Positions 47,782 through 57,333 of a stretch of DNA of 63,243 bases are shown here, in pieces. Source of the DNA: Inhella sp. (GTDB lineage Bacteria > Pseudomonadota > Gammaproteobacteria > Burkholderiales > Burkholderiaceae_C). The stretch spans positions 1-63,243 of the forward strand of contig NZ_JAPZSY010000001.1 of NCBI RefSeq assembly GCF_027532025.1, written 5' to 3'. Position numbers and translations under genes: made by a program. Position 1 is the stretch's first letter. Every line of letters starts with the position of its first letter. The notes beneath the pieces were generated by a model that was not told the DNA's origin, made no database searches, and saw only the letters and a program-made list of their open reading frames with translations.

Positions 47782-50700
47782 GCCCCGCCGACGACCGCGC
47801 CCCTGCCCCGCCCAGCCCGTTTTGTCACCTTCGCGTGCACTCCGAGTTCTCGGTGGTCGACGGCATCGTGCGGGTGGACGACGCCGTCAAGGCCGCGGCC
47901 AAGGACGGCCAAGTGGCCATGGCGCTCACCGACTTGGGCAACCTCTTCGGGGCGGTCAAGTTCTACAAGGCGGCGCGCAAGAAAGGCGTCAAGCCGCTCA
48001 TCGGCGCCGACTGCTGGCTGGAGCCCGACGGCGCCGCCATGCCCGGGGCGCCCCAGGGCCCTGCACCACGCGTGCTGCTGCTGGTGCAAACCACGCAGGG
48101 CTACCTGAACCTGTGCGAGCTCTTGAGCCTAGGCTGGCGCCACAACGTCATCCGCAACCAAGCCTGCCTCAAGCGCGAGTGGCTGGCCGAGTTGGGCGAG
48201 GGGCTGATCTGCCTCTCCGGCTTCGTCCACGGCCCCTTGTCCATGGCCGACACCGACCCGGCGCGCGCCACGGCCGCCGCGCAAGAGCTGGCGGCCGCCT
48301 TCCCCGGCCGCTTCTACGTCGAGTTGCAGCGCGTGCAAGGCCTGCCCCGCGAGCGGCTGGTGCGCGCCAGCGCCCAACTGGCCGCCCAGTGCGGCCTGCC
48401 CGTGGTGGCCACGCACCCCATCCAGTTCATGGCGTCCGACGAGTTCGACGCGCACGAGGCGCGCGTTTGCGTGGCCGAAGGCGAAACGCTGGACAACCCC
48501 AAGCGGGTCAAGCGCTTCACGCCCGATCAGCACTTCAAGCGCCAGGCTGAGATGGCCGAGCGCTTTGCCGACCTCCCCTCGGCCCTGGCCAACACCGTGT
48601 CTATTGCCGAGCGTTGCAGCCTGACCCTGGTGCTGGGCAAGCCGCAACTGCCCGACTTCCCCACGCCGCTCTTGGAAGACGGCTCGCCCATGCCCATGGA
48701 CGACTACTTCCGCAAGCTCAGCTTCGAGGGGCTGGCCAAGCGCCTGGTGCACCTGTTTCCCGTGGAAGCCGAGCGCGACGCCGCGCGCCCGCGCTACGCC
48801 GAACGGCTCGAGTTCGAGCTGAACACCATCATCAAGATGAAGTTCCCGGGCTACTTCCTCATCGTGGCCGACTTCATCAACTGGGCCAAGAACAACGGCT
48901 GCCCGGTGGGCCCCGGCCGCGGCTCGGGCGCGGGCTCGCTGGTGGCCTACGCGCTGGGCATCACCGACCTCGACCCCCTGGCCTACAACCTGCTGTTCGA
49001 GCGCTTCCTGAACCCCGAGCGCGTGTCGATGCCCGACTTCGACATCGACTTCTGCCAGGGCAACCGCGACCGCGTCATCGATTACGTCAAGGACAAATAC
49101 GGCCGCGACGCGGTGAGCCAGATCGCCACCTTCGGCACCATGGCCGCCAAGGCCGCGCTGCGCGACGTGGGCCGCGTGCTGGGCATGAGCTACGGGCACG
49201 TGGACGGCATCGCCAAGCTGGTGCCCGCGCCACCGGGCAAGACCGTCACCCTTGCCCCCGTGCCCGACAAGCCCGACGGTGGCGTCATCTACGCCCGCCA
49301 GGAAGCGCCCGAGCTCGTCGAGCGCGAGAAGAACGAAGAAGAAGTGGCCACCCTGCTGGCCCTGGCCACGCAGGTCGAGGGCCTGACGCGCAACATCGGC
49401 ATGCACGCCGGCGGCGTGCTCATCGCGCCGGGCAAGATCACCGACTTCTGCCCGCTCTACCAACAGCCCGGCAGCGACTCGGCCGTGAGCCAGTACGACA
49501 AGGACGACGTCGAAGCCATCGGCCTCGTCAAGTTCGACTTCCTGGGCCTGGCCACCCTCACCATCCTGGAGCTGGCCAAGGCTTACATCACCCCCCAGGT
49601 CCCCGGCTTCGACTACGACAAGCTGCCGCTGACCGACGCCAAGACCTACAAGCTGTTCTCCGAGGGCAAGACAGAGGCGGTGTTCCAGTTTGAATCCACG
49701 GGCATGCAACGCATGCTCAAAGAGGCCAAGCCCACGCGCCTAGAAGACCTCATCGCGCTGAACGCCATGTTCCGGCCCGGCCCGCTGGAGAACATCCCGA
49801 GCTTTTGCGCTCGCAAAAACGGCAAAGAAAAGATCGAGTACCCGCACCCGCTGCTGGGGCAGGTGCTGGCCGAAACCTACGGCATCTTCGTGTACCAAGA
49901 GCAGGTGATGCAGGCCGCGCAGCTCATGGGCGGCTACAGCTTGGGCGGCGCCGACCTGCTGCGCCGGGCCATGGGCAAGAAAAAGGCCGAGGAGATGGCC
50001 CAGCACCGCGAGTTGTTCCGCAAGGGCGCGGCCGAGAAGGGCATCGACCAGGACAAGGCCGACGAGGTCTTCGACCTGATGGAGAAGTTCGCCGGCTACG
50101 GCTTCAACAAGTCGCACGCCGCCGCCTACTCTTTGTTGGCGTACCACACGGCCTACATCAAGGTGCACCACACGGCCGCGTTCTTCGCGGCCAACATGAC
50201 GATCGAGTCGGACAACACCGACAAACTCAAGATCTTGTTGGCCGACGCCAAACAGTTCGGCATCGACTTCCAGCCCCCTTGCGTCAACCGCAGCCAGCTC
50301 AAGTTCGTGCCCCTGGGGCCCAAGCTCATCAGCTATGGCCTGGGCGCCATCAAGGGCACGGGGCAGGGCGCCATCGAATCCATCGAGCGCGCGCGCCAAG
50401 AAGGTGGCCCCTTCAAGAGCCTGTTCGACTTTGCGGCCCGCGTGGACCGGCGTGCCGTCAACAAGCGCGCGGTCGAAGCCTTGGTCAAGGCGGGCGCTTT
50501 CGACCGCTTGCACCCCCAGCGCGAGCGCGTGCTCGAATCCGTGGCTTTGGCCTTCCAGCACGCGGAGCAGCTCGAAGCCAACGCCGCCCAAGGCGGCCTG
50601 TTCGACTTCGCCGACACCCCAGCCAGCGAGCCCGACTTGCTCGACGCCAAGCCCTGGGGCGTGCGCGAGCGCCTCACCCACGAAAAGCTGGCCATCGGCT

Positions 50701-51320
50701 TCTACCTCAGCGGCCACCTGTTCGACGAGCAAGCCGCCGAGGTGCGCCGGCTGCAGCCCAAGCAGATTAGCGAAGTGGCCGACAGCCGCGAGCCCCAGTT
50801 GCTGGCCGGCATCGTGGGCGACTTGCGCATCGTCAACGGCCAGCGCGGCCGCGTGTGCATCTTCAAGCTGGACGACGGCAGCGACGCCCTGGAGGTCGTG
50901 CTCAACGACGAGCTGTACGAGGCCCACAAGACCCTGCTCACCGAAGACCGCCTCGTCTTCGTTCAGGCCAACGTGCGCAACGACCGCTTCAGCGGCGGCC
51001 TGCGCGCCCAGGGCGCCCAGGTGTGGGATCTGGCCGGCGTGCGCAGCCGCTACGCCAAGGCGCTGGAAATCGACCTGCCGCGCCCCACCGCGGGCCAAGT
51101 GCAAGCCGTGCGCGCCTGGGTGGACCGCCACCCGCCGCAGCAAATCGCCACCGACGACGGCGACACCCTCAGGCGCGGCCTGCCCATCCGCTGGCCCCTG
51201 CGCCTGCCCGACGTGCAGGCCGTGGCCGAGCTGGGGCCCGCCTCCCTGCACTGGCCCAGCGACGACGCCCTCGCCGACCTGCGCGCCAGTGGCATCGGCG
51301 CGCAGTGGGTGTACCGCTGA
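47778..51320 (+). CDS. dnaE: DNA polymerase III alpha subunit
   Basis: 1180 aa. N-terminal PHP domain (HLRVHSEFSVVDGI), palm with catalytic acidic residues in PDFDIDF (Asp422/Asp424), GPGRGSGAGSLVAY, helix-hairpin-helix region, OB domain near 1000-1080. Main replicative polymerase. The ATG overlaps the comEC stop, so the reading frame of an essential gene is coupled to a competence gene. A longer in-frame ORF upstream is only comEC in another frame. Confidence 0.97.
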   Translation: MSPADDRAPAPPSPFCHLRVHSEFSVVDGIVRVDDAVKAAAKDGQVAMALTDLGNLFGAVKFYKAARKKGVKPLIGADCWLEPDGAAMPGAPQGPAPRVLLLVQTTQGYLNLCELLSLGWRHNVIRNQACLKREWLAELGEGLICLSGFVHGPLSMADTDPARATAAAQELAAAFPGRFYVELQRVQGLPRERLVRASAQLAAQCGLPVVATHPIQFMASDEFDAHEARVCVAEGETLDNPKRVKRFTPDQHFKRQAEMAERFADLPSALANTVSIAERCSLTLVLGKPQLPDFPTPLLEDGSPMPMDDYFRKLSFEGLAKRLVHLFPVEAERDAARPRYAERLEFELNTIIKMKFPGYFLIVADFINWAKNNGCPVGPGRGSGAGSLVAYALGITDLDPLAYNLLFERFLNPERVSMPDFDIDFCQGNRDRVIDYVKDKYGRDAVSQIATFGTMAAKAALRDVGRVLGMSYGHVDGIAKLVPAPPGKTVTLAPVPDKPDGGVIYARQEAPELVEREKNEEEVATLLALATQVEGLTRNIGMHAGGVLIAPGKITDFCPLYQQPGSDSAVSQYDKDDVEAIGLVKFDFLGLATLTILELAKAYITPQVPGFDYDKLPLTDAKTYKLFSEGKTEAVFQFESTGMQRMLKEAKPTRLEDLIALNAMFRPGPLENIPSFCARKNGKEKIEYPHPLLGQVLAETYGIFVYQEQVMQAAQLMGGYSLGGADLLRRAMGKKKAEEMAQHRELFRKGAAEKGIDQDKADEVFDLMEKFAGYGFNKSHAAAYSLLAYHTAYIKVHHTAAFFAANMTIESDNTDKLKILLADAKQFGIDFQPPCVNRSQLKFVPLGPKLISYGLGAIKGTGQGAIESIERARQEGGPFKSLFDFAARVDRRAVNKRAVEALVKAGAFDRLHPQRERVLESVALAFQHAEQLEANAAQGGLFDFADTPASEPDLLDAKPWGVRERLTHEKLAIGFYLSGHLFDEQAAEVRRLQPKQISEVADSREPQLLAGIVGDLRIVNGQRGRVCIFKLDDGSDALEVVLNDELYEAHKTLLTEDRLVFVQANVRNDRFSGGLRAQGAQVWDLAGVRSRYAKALEIDLPRPTAGQVQAVRAWVDRHPPQQIATDDGDTLRRGLPIRWPLRLPDVQAVAELGPASLHWPSDDALADLRASGIGAQWVYR

Positions 51321-51442
51321 TGGGGTAGGCCGGTAGGGGGAGTCTCCTGGACGCGGTGTTTCCAGCGCGGCCGCCCATCGGTTCGTTCAAACCCCCACGG
51401 GACGCTCCTGTCAACGGCTGAGGCCCATCCGGGTAAGCCCCC

Positions 51443-51811
51443 TCAGGGCAAAACTTGAAGGTCGGTGACGACCATCGAGCCGCCCTCGCTGACAACCTGG
51501 ATCCGCACCCGCGTGCCGACCTGCAGGCCGTTCAGCAGGGCCGGGTTGCGAACCCGGAAGACCATGGTCATGGGGGGCATGTTCAGGCCTTGCAGTTCGC
51601 CGTGGCGGAGGGTGAGCCGTTGCCTCTCGCGGTCGATGTGGCGCACCTCGGCCTCGGTGGTGTCGACGACGGCTGGCGCCGAGGCTGCCGTGGTGCTTGG
51701 GCTGGGGTGATGGCCGTGGCCGTTACCGTGGCCGTCGGCGGCATGGAGGGCGGGGGACAGCAGCCCGGTGCAGGCCACGATGAAGCCGCTGATGGGGCGG
51801 AGGGGGACCAT
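51443..51811 (-). CDS. CusF-like periplasmic copper-binding protein
   Basis: 122 aa. Signal peptide ending near LHAAD, a His-rich linker (HGNGHGHH), then a CusF/CopK-like OB-fold domain: AEVRHIDRERQRLTLRHGE and MPPMTMVFRV, where the Met residues and His are the usual Cu(I)/Ag(I) ligands. An AGGAG site precedes the ATG. Last gene of the leftward copper cluster. The 122-nt stretch between it and dnaE shows nothing recognisable. Confidence 0.88.
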   Translation of the reverse strand: MVPLRPISGFIVACTGLLSPALHAADGHGNGHGHHPSPSTTAASAPAVVDTTEAEVRHIDRERQRLTLRHGELQGLNMPPMTMVFRVRNPALLNGLQVGTRVRIQVVSEGGSMVVTDLQVLP

Positions 51812-51851
51812 GGGCGATGACTCCTTTGGAGGGGTGGGTGGGTTGTAGGGG

Positions 51852-53261
51852 TCAGTGGTGGCCGCCGCCGGAGTGCGCGCCCGGCTTGCGGATGGTGACT
51901 TCGACGTCGGCACTGGGGCGCTGGACCCGCGGCATGAGCCCAGGGCTTTCGGCCTGGAAGCGGGCTGGCTGCGGCAGGGGGCCTTGGTACTCGTAGGCCA
52001 CGGTGCCCGGTGGGTGGCGGTACCACCCGGGGTCGGTGTGATCGCCCCTTTTTTGGCCCTTGCGCACCTTGACGACGCTGAACATGCCGCCCATGCCCAC
52101 GGCACCGAAGGGCCCTTGGCCGGCCATCATGGGCGCGGTGTTGGCCGGCAGGGGCATTTCCATTTCGGTCATGTCTTTCATGCCGCGCTCGCCCATGACC
52201 ATGTAGTCGGGGATGAGTTGGCGGATCTTGCCGGCCACGCCCGTGTGGTCCACGCCGATGAGGGTGGGCACGCTGTGGCCCATGGCGTTCATGGTGTGGT
52301 GGGCTTTGTGGCAGTGGAAGGCCCAGTCGCCTTCTTCGTCGGCCAGAAACTCGATCTGGCGCATGGCACCCACGGGCACGTCTTCGGTGATGTCGAAGCG
52401 CCGGGTGCTTTTGGGTGTGGGGCCGCCGTCGGTGCCGGTGACCTGGAATTCGTGCCCGTGCAGGTGGATGGGGTGGTTGGTCATGGTGAGGTTGCCGATG
52501 CGGATGCGCACCTTGTCTTTGAAGCCCACCACCAGCGGGTCGATGCCCGGAAAGATGCGGCTGTTCCAGCTCCAGAGGTTGAAGTCCAGCATGGTCATGA
52601 TCTTGGGCGTGGCGCTGCCGGGGTCGATGTCGTAGGCGTTGAGGAGGAAGCAGATGTCGCGGTCCACGTCGTCGATGAGGGGGTGTCGGCCTTTGGGGTG
52701 GGTGACCCAGAAGCCCATCATGCCCATGGCCATTTGCACCATTTCGTCGGCGTGCGGGTGGTACATGAAGGTGCCGGGCCGACGGGCCACGAACTCGTAG
52801 ACATAGGTTTTGCCGGGCGGGATGCCGGGTTGGTTCAAGCCGGTGACCCCGTCCATGCCGTTGGGCAGGCGCTGGCCGTGCCAGTGGATGCTCGTCACTT
52901 CACCCAGCTTGTTGGTGACGAAGATGCGGACGCGATCGCCTTCGACCACTTCGATGGTGGGGCCGGGGCTTTGGCCGTTGTAGCCCCAGAGGTGGGCCTT
53001 GAAGCCGGGCGCCATTTCGCGGACCACGGGCTCGGCCACGAGGTGGAACTCTTTGACGCCTTGGTTCATGCGCCAGGGCAGGGTCCAGCCGTTCAACGTG
53101 AGGACGGGGCGGTAGGGGCGGCCGTTGGGGGGCTCCAGCGGCGGCATGGTGTCGGGGCGCGATTGCAGAACCGGTTCGGGCAGGCCGGCCAACGCCGGGC
53201 GGCTGACGGCCGCGGCGCCCACCGCGCTGGCGGCGCCCAGGAAAAAGCGTCGTTGAAACAT
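51852..53261 (-). CDS. Multicopper oxidase, copper-resistance type
   Basis: 469 aa. Signal peptide with an Arg pair (RRFFLGAAS) suggesting Tat export. All four copper motifs are present: HWHG, HPHADE, HPIHLHGHEF and HCHKAHHTMNAMGH. Fewer Met-rich stretches than CopA/PcoA, but the C-terminal part is Met-rich (MKDMTEMEMPL, MMAGQGPFG) and the tail is His-rich. Likely oxidises Cu(I) or another substrate in the periplasm. Starts 13 nt after the TolC-like gene. Confidence 0.9.
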   Translation of the reverse strand: MFQRRFFLGAASAVGAAAVSRPALAGLPEPVLQSRPDTMPPLEPPNGRPYRPVLTLNGWTLPWRMNQGVKEFHLVAEPVVREMAPGFKAHLWGYNGQSPGPTIEVVEGDRVRIFVTNKLGEVTSIHWHGQRLPNGMDGVTGLNQPGIPPGKTYVYEFVARRPGTFMYHPHADEMVQMAMGMMGFWVTHPKGRHPLIDDVDRDICFLLNAYDIDPGSATPKIMTMLDFNLWSWNSRIFPGIDPLVVGFKDKVRIRIGNLTMTNHPIHLHGHEFQVTGTDGGPTPKSTRRFDITEDVPVGAMRQIEFLADEEGDWAFHCHKAHHTMNAMGHSVPTLIGVDHTGVAGKIRQLIPDYMVMGERGMKDMTEMEMPLPANTAPMMAGQGPFGAVGMGGMFSVVKVRKGQKRGDHTDPGWYRHPPGTVAYEYQGPLPQPARFQAESPGLMPRVQRPSADVEVTIRKPGAHSGGGHH

Positions 53262-53274
53262 GGGATGCGGGCTT

Positions 53275-54711
53275 TCAGTGGGGGGCCGTCACGGCGGCGT
53301 GGGAGGGCGAGGAGGACGAAGCAGTGGGCGCGGCGTGGGGCTCCGCACCGCTGGCGCCAGGGCTGCCGATGAGGGCTTGGTCGAGGTCGGTCTGGGCCAA
53401 CCAGTAGGCCTCCAGGGCGTCGATGGTGGAGGCCACCGCCTGGATTTGGGCGCGGGTGTCGGCCAACAACTCGAACACCCCGGTGAGCATGCCGTTGTAG
53501 CGCAGCAGTTGCTCGTCGGCGATGCGTTGACGCAAGGGCAGCAGGGCGTCGCGGTGCAGGCGGGCGATGTCGTGGGCGTGCTGCAGGCGCAGGTCGGCTT
53601 CGCGCACCTCCGATCGCGCTTGCAGGGCCAGCGCGGCCAGTTCCTGGAGCCGCTGCGCTTGCAGCGCTTGGGCGCGGGCCACGCGGGGGCCAGCGCCGTC
53701 GAACACGGGCAAGGCCAGGCTCAGCGTCCAGCCGGTTTCCGTGGGTTCGTCGTGGCCCCGGTGCCAATTGCGGCCCAAGGCCAGCGCATCGACCCAACGG
53801 GTGCCGCGCACGAGGTCGGCGTCGGCCTGGCTCTGGGTCAGGGTCCAGCGCGCGGCGTCGATGTCCAGCCGCTCGCGCAGCGCGCGGGCTTCGAGCCCTG
53901 CCGAGGGGGGCGGTGTGGCAGGCAAGGGGGGCAGGCGGTCGGGCAGTTTCAGCGCATCGACCGACTCGCCCCACAGGCCCAGTTGCCGCACCAGCCGCTC
54001 GCGGCTCTGGTGGCGGCGTTGTTCCGCCCGGGCCAGACCGAGCGCAGCCTCAGCCAGAAAGGTTTGCTCCCGGGCCCGCTGCAGGGCGTTGAAGTTGCCC
54101 ACGGCTTCCATGCGGCGCGCCAATTCGGCGCTGGCCTCGGCGGCGTCCATGACTTGGCGTTGGTAGCGCCAGGCTTCTTGGGCGGCCACGGCCTGCACCC
54201 AAGCGCGGCGCGTGGCGTGGGCCCAGCGCAGCAGCTCGGCGGCCGCTTCGCGCCGTTCGGCCTGGAGCTTGGCGCTTTCTACGCGCTGGCGTTGAGGACG
54301 CATCAGCAGGCGCACCAGGTCCAGGTGCAGGCCGGCTTCCCAGCTCAGGGCGCCGCCTTGGCTCAGGCGGCCGAGGGACAGCCCGGGATTGGGCCATTGC
54401 AGGGCCTGCCAGGCCTCGGCCTCGGCGACGCCCAGGCGGTGCAGGCGCGCGTGCACGCTGGGGTGCTGCCGCAGGGCCAGGCGCACCGCGGCGTCGGCGT
54501 CCAGGGGCTGCGCCAGGGCTTCGCGCAGCGCGGTGTCGCTCAAGGGCGCGGGGGGCTCGGTGCTGGCTGCTCCGGGCGGTAGGCGCCGGTTCACTTCGGC
54601 GTGCACCCAGGGGGCCGACGCCTCGGGGGGCGCGGTGGCGCACCCGCCCAGGGCCATGGCCAGAGTCAGGGTGACCGCCAAGCGGCAGCGGTGGGCTCGG
54701 CGGGCCTTCAT
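53275..54711 (-). CDS. TolC-family outer-membrane lipoprotein (CusC-like)
   Basis: 478 aa. Lipobox LGGC at the end of the signal peptide. Two alpha-helical/beta repeats of the outer-membrane efflux protein family (about 60-250 and 265-450), high Ala/Arg/Gln content from the long coiled coils. Would form the outer-membrane exit duct of a tripartite pump, but no RND or membrane-fusion gene is adjacent. The start overlaps the preceding gene's stop (ATGA). Confidence 0.85.
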   Translation of the reverse strand: MKARRAHRCRLAVTLTLAMALGGCATAPPEASAPWVHAEVNRRLPPGAASTEPPAPLSDTALREALAQPLDADAAVRLALRQHPSVHARLHRLGVAEAEAWQALQWPNPGLSLGRLSQGGALSWEAGLHLDLVRLLMRPQRQRVESAKLQAERREAAAELLRWAHATRRAWVQAVAAQEAWRYQRQVMDAAEASAELARRMEAVGNFNALQRAREQTFLAEAALGLARAEQRRHQSRERLVRQLGLWGESVDALKLPDRLPPLPATPPPSAGLEARALRERLDIDAARWTLTQSQADADLVRGTRWVDALALGRNWHRGHDEPTETGWTLSLALPVFDGAGPRVARAQALQAQRLQELAALALQARSEVREADLRLQHAHDIARLHRDALLPLRQRIADEQLLRYNGMLTGVFELLADTRAQIQAVASTIDALEAYWLAQTDLDQALIGSPGASGAEPHAAPTASSSSPSHAAVTAPH

Positions 54712-55052
54712 CGCGGCTCACCCTTGGGGGTTGGCGTGGGCTGCAGCTCGGTGCCCGGCAGGGGCTCGCGGGCGTAGGTGCGCCAGCCGCCCACGCGCAG
54801 CACTTGGGCGTTGGCCGCCCGCCAATCCAGGGGCGGTAGGGGCTCCAGGCCGAGCGCCGACCAGCGGCGCCAGGCCTCGCGCGTGACGGGGCGTGGCACG
54901 GGGGCGGTTGCATCCAACACGCTGGCCATGCTGGGTGGGACGGCGCCCGCGTGGGGGGGCGCTTCTTGGGCGTGGGGGGTGGCGATGGGTGCCAGCAAGA
55001 CGCTGGCCAGAACACAGGCCACCAGCGGCGGCGGGCAAGGCAGGGGAGTCAT
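54708..55052 (-). CDS. Small secreted protein of the copper cluster, unknown function
   Basis: 114 aa. Signal peptide (hydrophobic ~8-22, ending PHAQ), a Pro-rich linker, then a short conserved-looking tail with LDWRAANAQVLRVGGWRTYAREP. No Cys or Met/His cluster that would bind copper. Coupled to the TolC-like gene by an ATGA overlap, which implies a shared role. I do not recognise the family. Confidence 0.7.
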   Translation of the reverse strand: MTPLPCPPPLVACVLASVLLAPIATPHAQEAPPHAGAVPPSMASVLDATAPVPRPVTREAWRRWSALGLEPLPPLDWRAANAQVLRVGGWRTYAREPLPGTELQPTPTPKGEPR

Positions 55053-55139
55053 GGGGCATGCGCTGACAAGGCGCGCACCGCCGGCGTGGGTGGGCGGTGC
55101 GCCAGCCCACCGCGAGGCGGTGGGGGCGGGACGAGGCGG

Positions 55140-55538
55140 TCAGCGCGCGCTGCGCGGAGGGCGGTCCAGGGCCGGGTGGGGCGCGTCGGTGGCCCCGGTG
55201 GGCAGCGCGGCCACGGGCGCGGCCTGCTCCCTGGGGGCGGTGGGCAGCAGCGGCCATGGCGCGGGCATGGCCGGCGTGCAGCAGGGCGCGCAGGTTTGGC
55301 AACCGGGCTTGCCGCTGGCGGCAAGCTCAGGGGCCGGTGCATCGCTGTCTTGGGGCGCCATGGTCTGGCTGTGCTCACCGTGGCAGGGCGCCGGTGCTGC
55401 GACGGCGATCGCCACCGACAGGGCGGAGGGCGGGGTGGGCAGCGGGGCACAGGCCATGAACCCCACGGCGGCCATGCCTTTGAGCGGCAAGGCCAGCAGC
55501 AGGGTCAACAGCAGCAGGGTGCGCACGCCTTGGAGCAT
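55140..55538 (-). CDS. Cys-containing small secreted or membrane protein of the copper cluster
   Basis: 132 aa. An N-terminal hydrophobic signal or anchor (~6-25), then a low-complexity Ala/Pro region with CHGEH and a CQTCAPCC motif near residue 80. Such Cys/His groups could bind copper, and short proteins of this kind are common upstream of copper genes in related bacteria, but the link is inference. First gene of the cluster in transcription order; the 87-nt gap to the next gene holds nothing clear. Composition-biased, so coding status is less certain. Confidence 0.6.
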   Translation of the reverse strand: MLQGVRTLLLLTLLLALPLKGMAAVGFMACAPLPTPPSALSVAIAVAAPAPCHGEHSQTMAPQDSDAPAPELAASGKPGCQTCAPCCTPAMPAPWPLLPTAPREQAAPVAALPTGATDAPHPALDRPPRSAR

Positions 55539-55547
55539 GGGTCGATC

Positions 55548-57296
55548 TTAGGCCTCGTCCCCCAGGCTCACCAGCGCCGCGTAGGCGCCCCCAAGGGCCA
55601 TGAGGTCGGCATGCGTGCCGCTTTCCACCACGCGGCCGGCCTGTAGCACATGGATGGCATCGGCATGGCGCACGGTGCTCAGGCGGTGGGCGATGAGGAT
55701 GAGCGTTTTGCGCCCCTGTTGCCGAGCCAAGGCCTCTTGCACCGCGCGTTCGCTTTCGGTGTCCAGCGCCGAGGTGGCCTCGTCAAAAATCCAGATCGGG
55801 GCGTCGCGGTACAGCGCGCGGGCGATGGCCAGGCGCTGGCGTTGCCCGCCGCTGAGCGTGCTGCCGTTGTTGCCGATGCGCGTGTGCAGGCCCTGGGGCA
55901 AGGTTTGCACGAAGTCCCAAAGCGCGGCGTCGCGCAGCGCGGCCTCGGCGCGGGCGGGGTCGGGCGTTTGGGCGTAGGCCACGTTGGCCAGTACGGTGTC
56001 GTCGAACAGCACGATGTCCTGGCTGACCACCGCAAACTGCGAGCGCAGGCTGGCCCGGGTGAGGCTGGCGGCATCCACCCCGTCCACCAAGAAGCGTCCG
56101 CCCTGGGGTTCGGCAAAGCCTTGCAGCAGGTGAATGACGCTGCTCTTGCCCGCGCCCGAGGGGCCCACCAAGGCCACGGTTTGCCCGGCCTGGATGCGCA
56201 GGCTCAGGCCGTTCAGTGCGGGGTGGTTGGCGCCGGGGTAGGTCAGCTGCAGGTCTTGCAGGTCCAAGTCGCCACGGGCCCGCTCCAGCACCGTGCTCCC
56301 GGGGTCGGCTTCGGCCGGGGTGTCCAGCAGGTCCATGCAGCCGCGAGCCACGATCAAGCCATTGGTGATGGGCTGCGCCACCTCGGCCAAGTGGCGGGCG
56401 CGGCTCATCAACAGCAGCAAGCCCCCGACGAACTCCACGAACTCGCCCGGCGTGGCACCGGTTTCGCGGCCCTGGTACAGCGCCATGCTGACGATGACCG
56501 AGATGCCCACCGAGGCCACCATCTGCGACAGCGGCTGCGCCAGCGCGTTGGCCGCGGTTTGCTTCAAGGCGTTCAGGCGCACTGCAGCGGCGGCTTGGGC
56601 GAAACGCTCGCGCTCGAAGGCAGCGGCGTTGAAGCTGCGCACCAGCTTCCAGGCGCGGGCGATGTCGTCCACCACACCCGAGAGGTGAATCTGCGCGTCG
56701 TAGGCCCGGGTGCCGGTCTGCCGCACGCGCCGGTTCACTTTCTTCAGCACCCAACTCATCACCGGCAGGGTCACCAGCGTCAAGAGCGTCAGCTTCCAAT
56801 TGATGTAGAGCAAGTAGCCCAGCATGGCGAGCGCTGGCAGTCCGTCGCGCAGCACCGTGATGCAGGCCGTGCCCAGCAACTGGATGCTTTGCTGCGGGTC
56901 GCCCACCACCTTGGTGACGGCTGCCCCGCCGCTCATCTGGGTGTAGACCTTGGCATCGGCGCGCAGCAAGGCGTCCAACAGTGCCCGGCGCAGGTCGACC
57001 ACCGTGCGGCCAATGGTCCAGTGCAGCAGGTACTGGCCCAGAAAACTGAAAACGCCTCGTAGCGCAAACAAGCCGATAAGCACCACCGGCACCCACCAGA
57101 GGGGGAAGGGGGCTTCTTTGGAGAAGCCGTCGTCCAGAGCGACCTTCAGCAACTGCGGGATCAAAGGCTCGGTGCAGGCAGCCAGCACGTAAGCGCCGAT
57201 GGCCGCGAACAGGCCGCGGCGGTGAGGGGTCACGAAACCCAACACCCGCTGCGCGGTGGGCTTCAGGGGGATGGGGTCGGGGTGCGTCGAACTCAT
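55548..57296 (-). CDS. msbA: Lipid A/phospholipid flippase MsbA
   Basis: 582 aa half-transporter: six-span ABC exporter domain (~1-330), then ATPase with Walker A GPSGAGKSS, signature LSGGQRQR, Walker B IWIFDEATSALD. Length and sequence fit MsbA, which flips lipid A-core across the inner membrane. Divergent from a GT4 glycosyltransferase, 37 nt away, in an envelope-glycan neighbourhood. Confidence 0.9.
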   Translation of the reverse strand: MSSTHPDPIPLKPTAQRVLGFVTPHRRGLFAAIGAYVLAACTEPLIPQLLKVALDDGFSKEAPFPLWWVPVVLIGLFALRGVFSFLGQYLLHWTIGRTVVDLRRALLDALLRADAKVYTQMSGGAAVTKVVGDPQQSIQLLGTACITVLRDGLPALAMLGYLLYINWKLTLLTLVTLPVMSWVLKKVNRRVRQTGTRAYDAQIHLSGVVDDIARAWKLVRSFNAAAFERERFAQAAAAVRLNALKQTAANALAQPLSQMVASVGISVIVSMALYQGRETGATPGEFVEFVGGLLLLMSRARHLAEVAQPITNGLIVARGCMDLLDTPAEADPGSTVLERARGDLDLQDLQLTYPGANHPALNGLSLRIQAGQTVALVGPSGAGKSSVIHLLQGFAEPQGGRFLVDGVDAASLTRASLRSQFAVVSQDIVLFDDTVLANVAYAQTPDPARAEAALRDAALWDFVQTLPQGLHTRIGNNGSTLSGGQRQRLAIARALYRDAPIWIFDEATSALDTESERAVQEALARQQGRKTLILIAHRLSTVRHADAIHVLQAGRVVESGTHADLMALGGAYAALVSLGDEA

Positions 57297-57333
57297 GGCT
57301 GGCGCGGATTCTCGGGGCTCCTAAACTTGGCCG

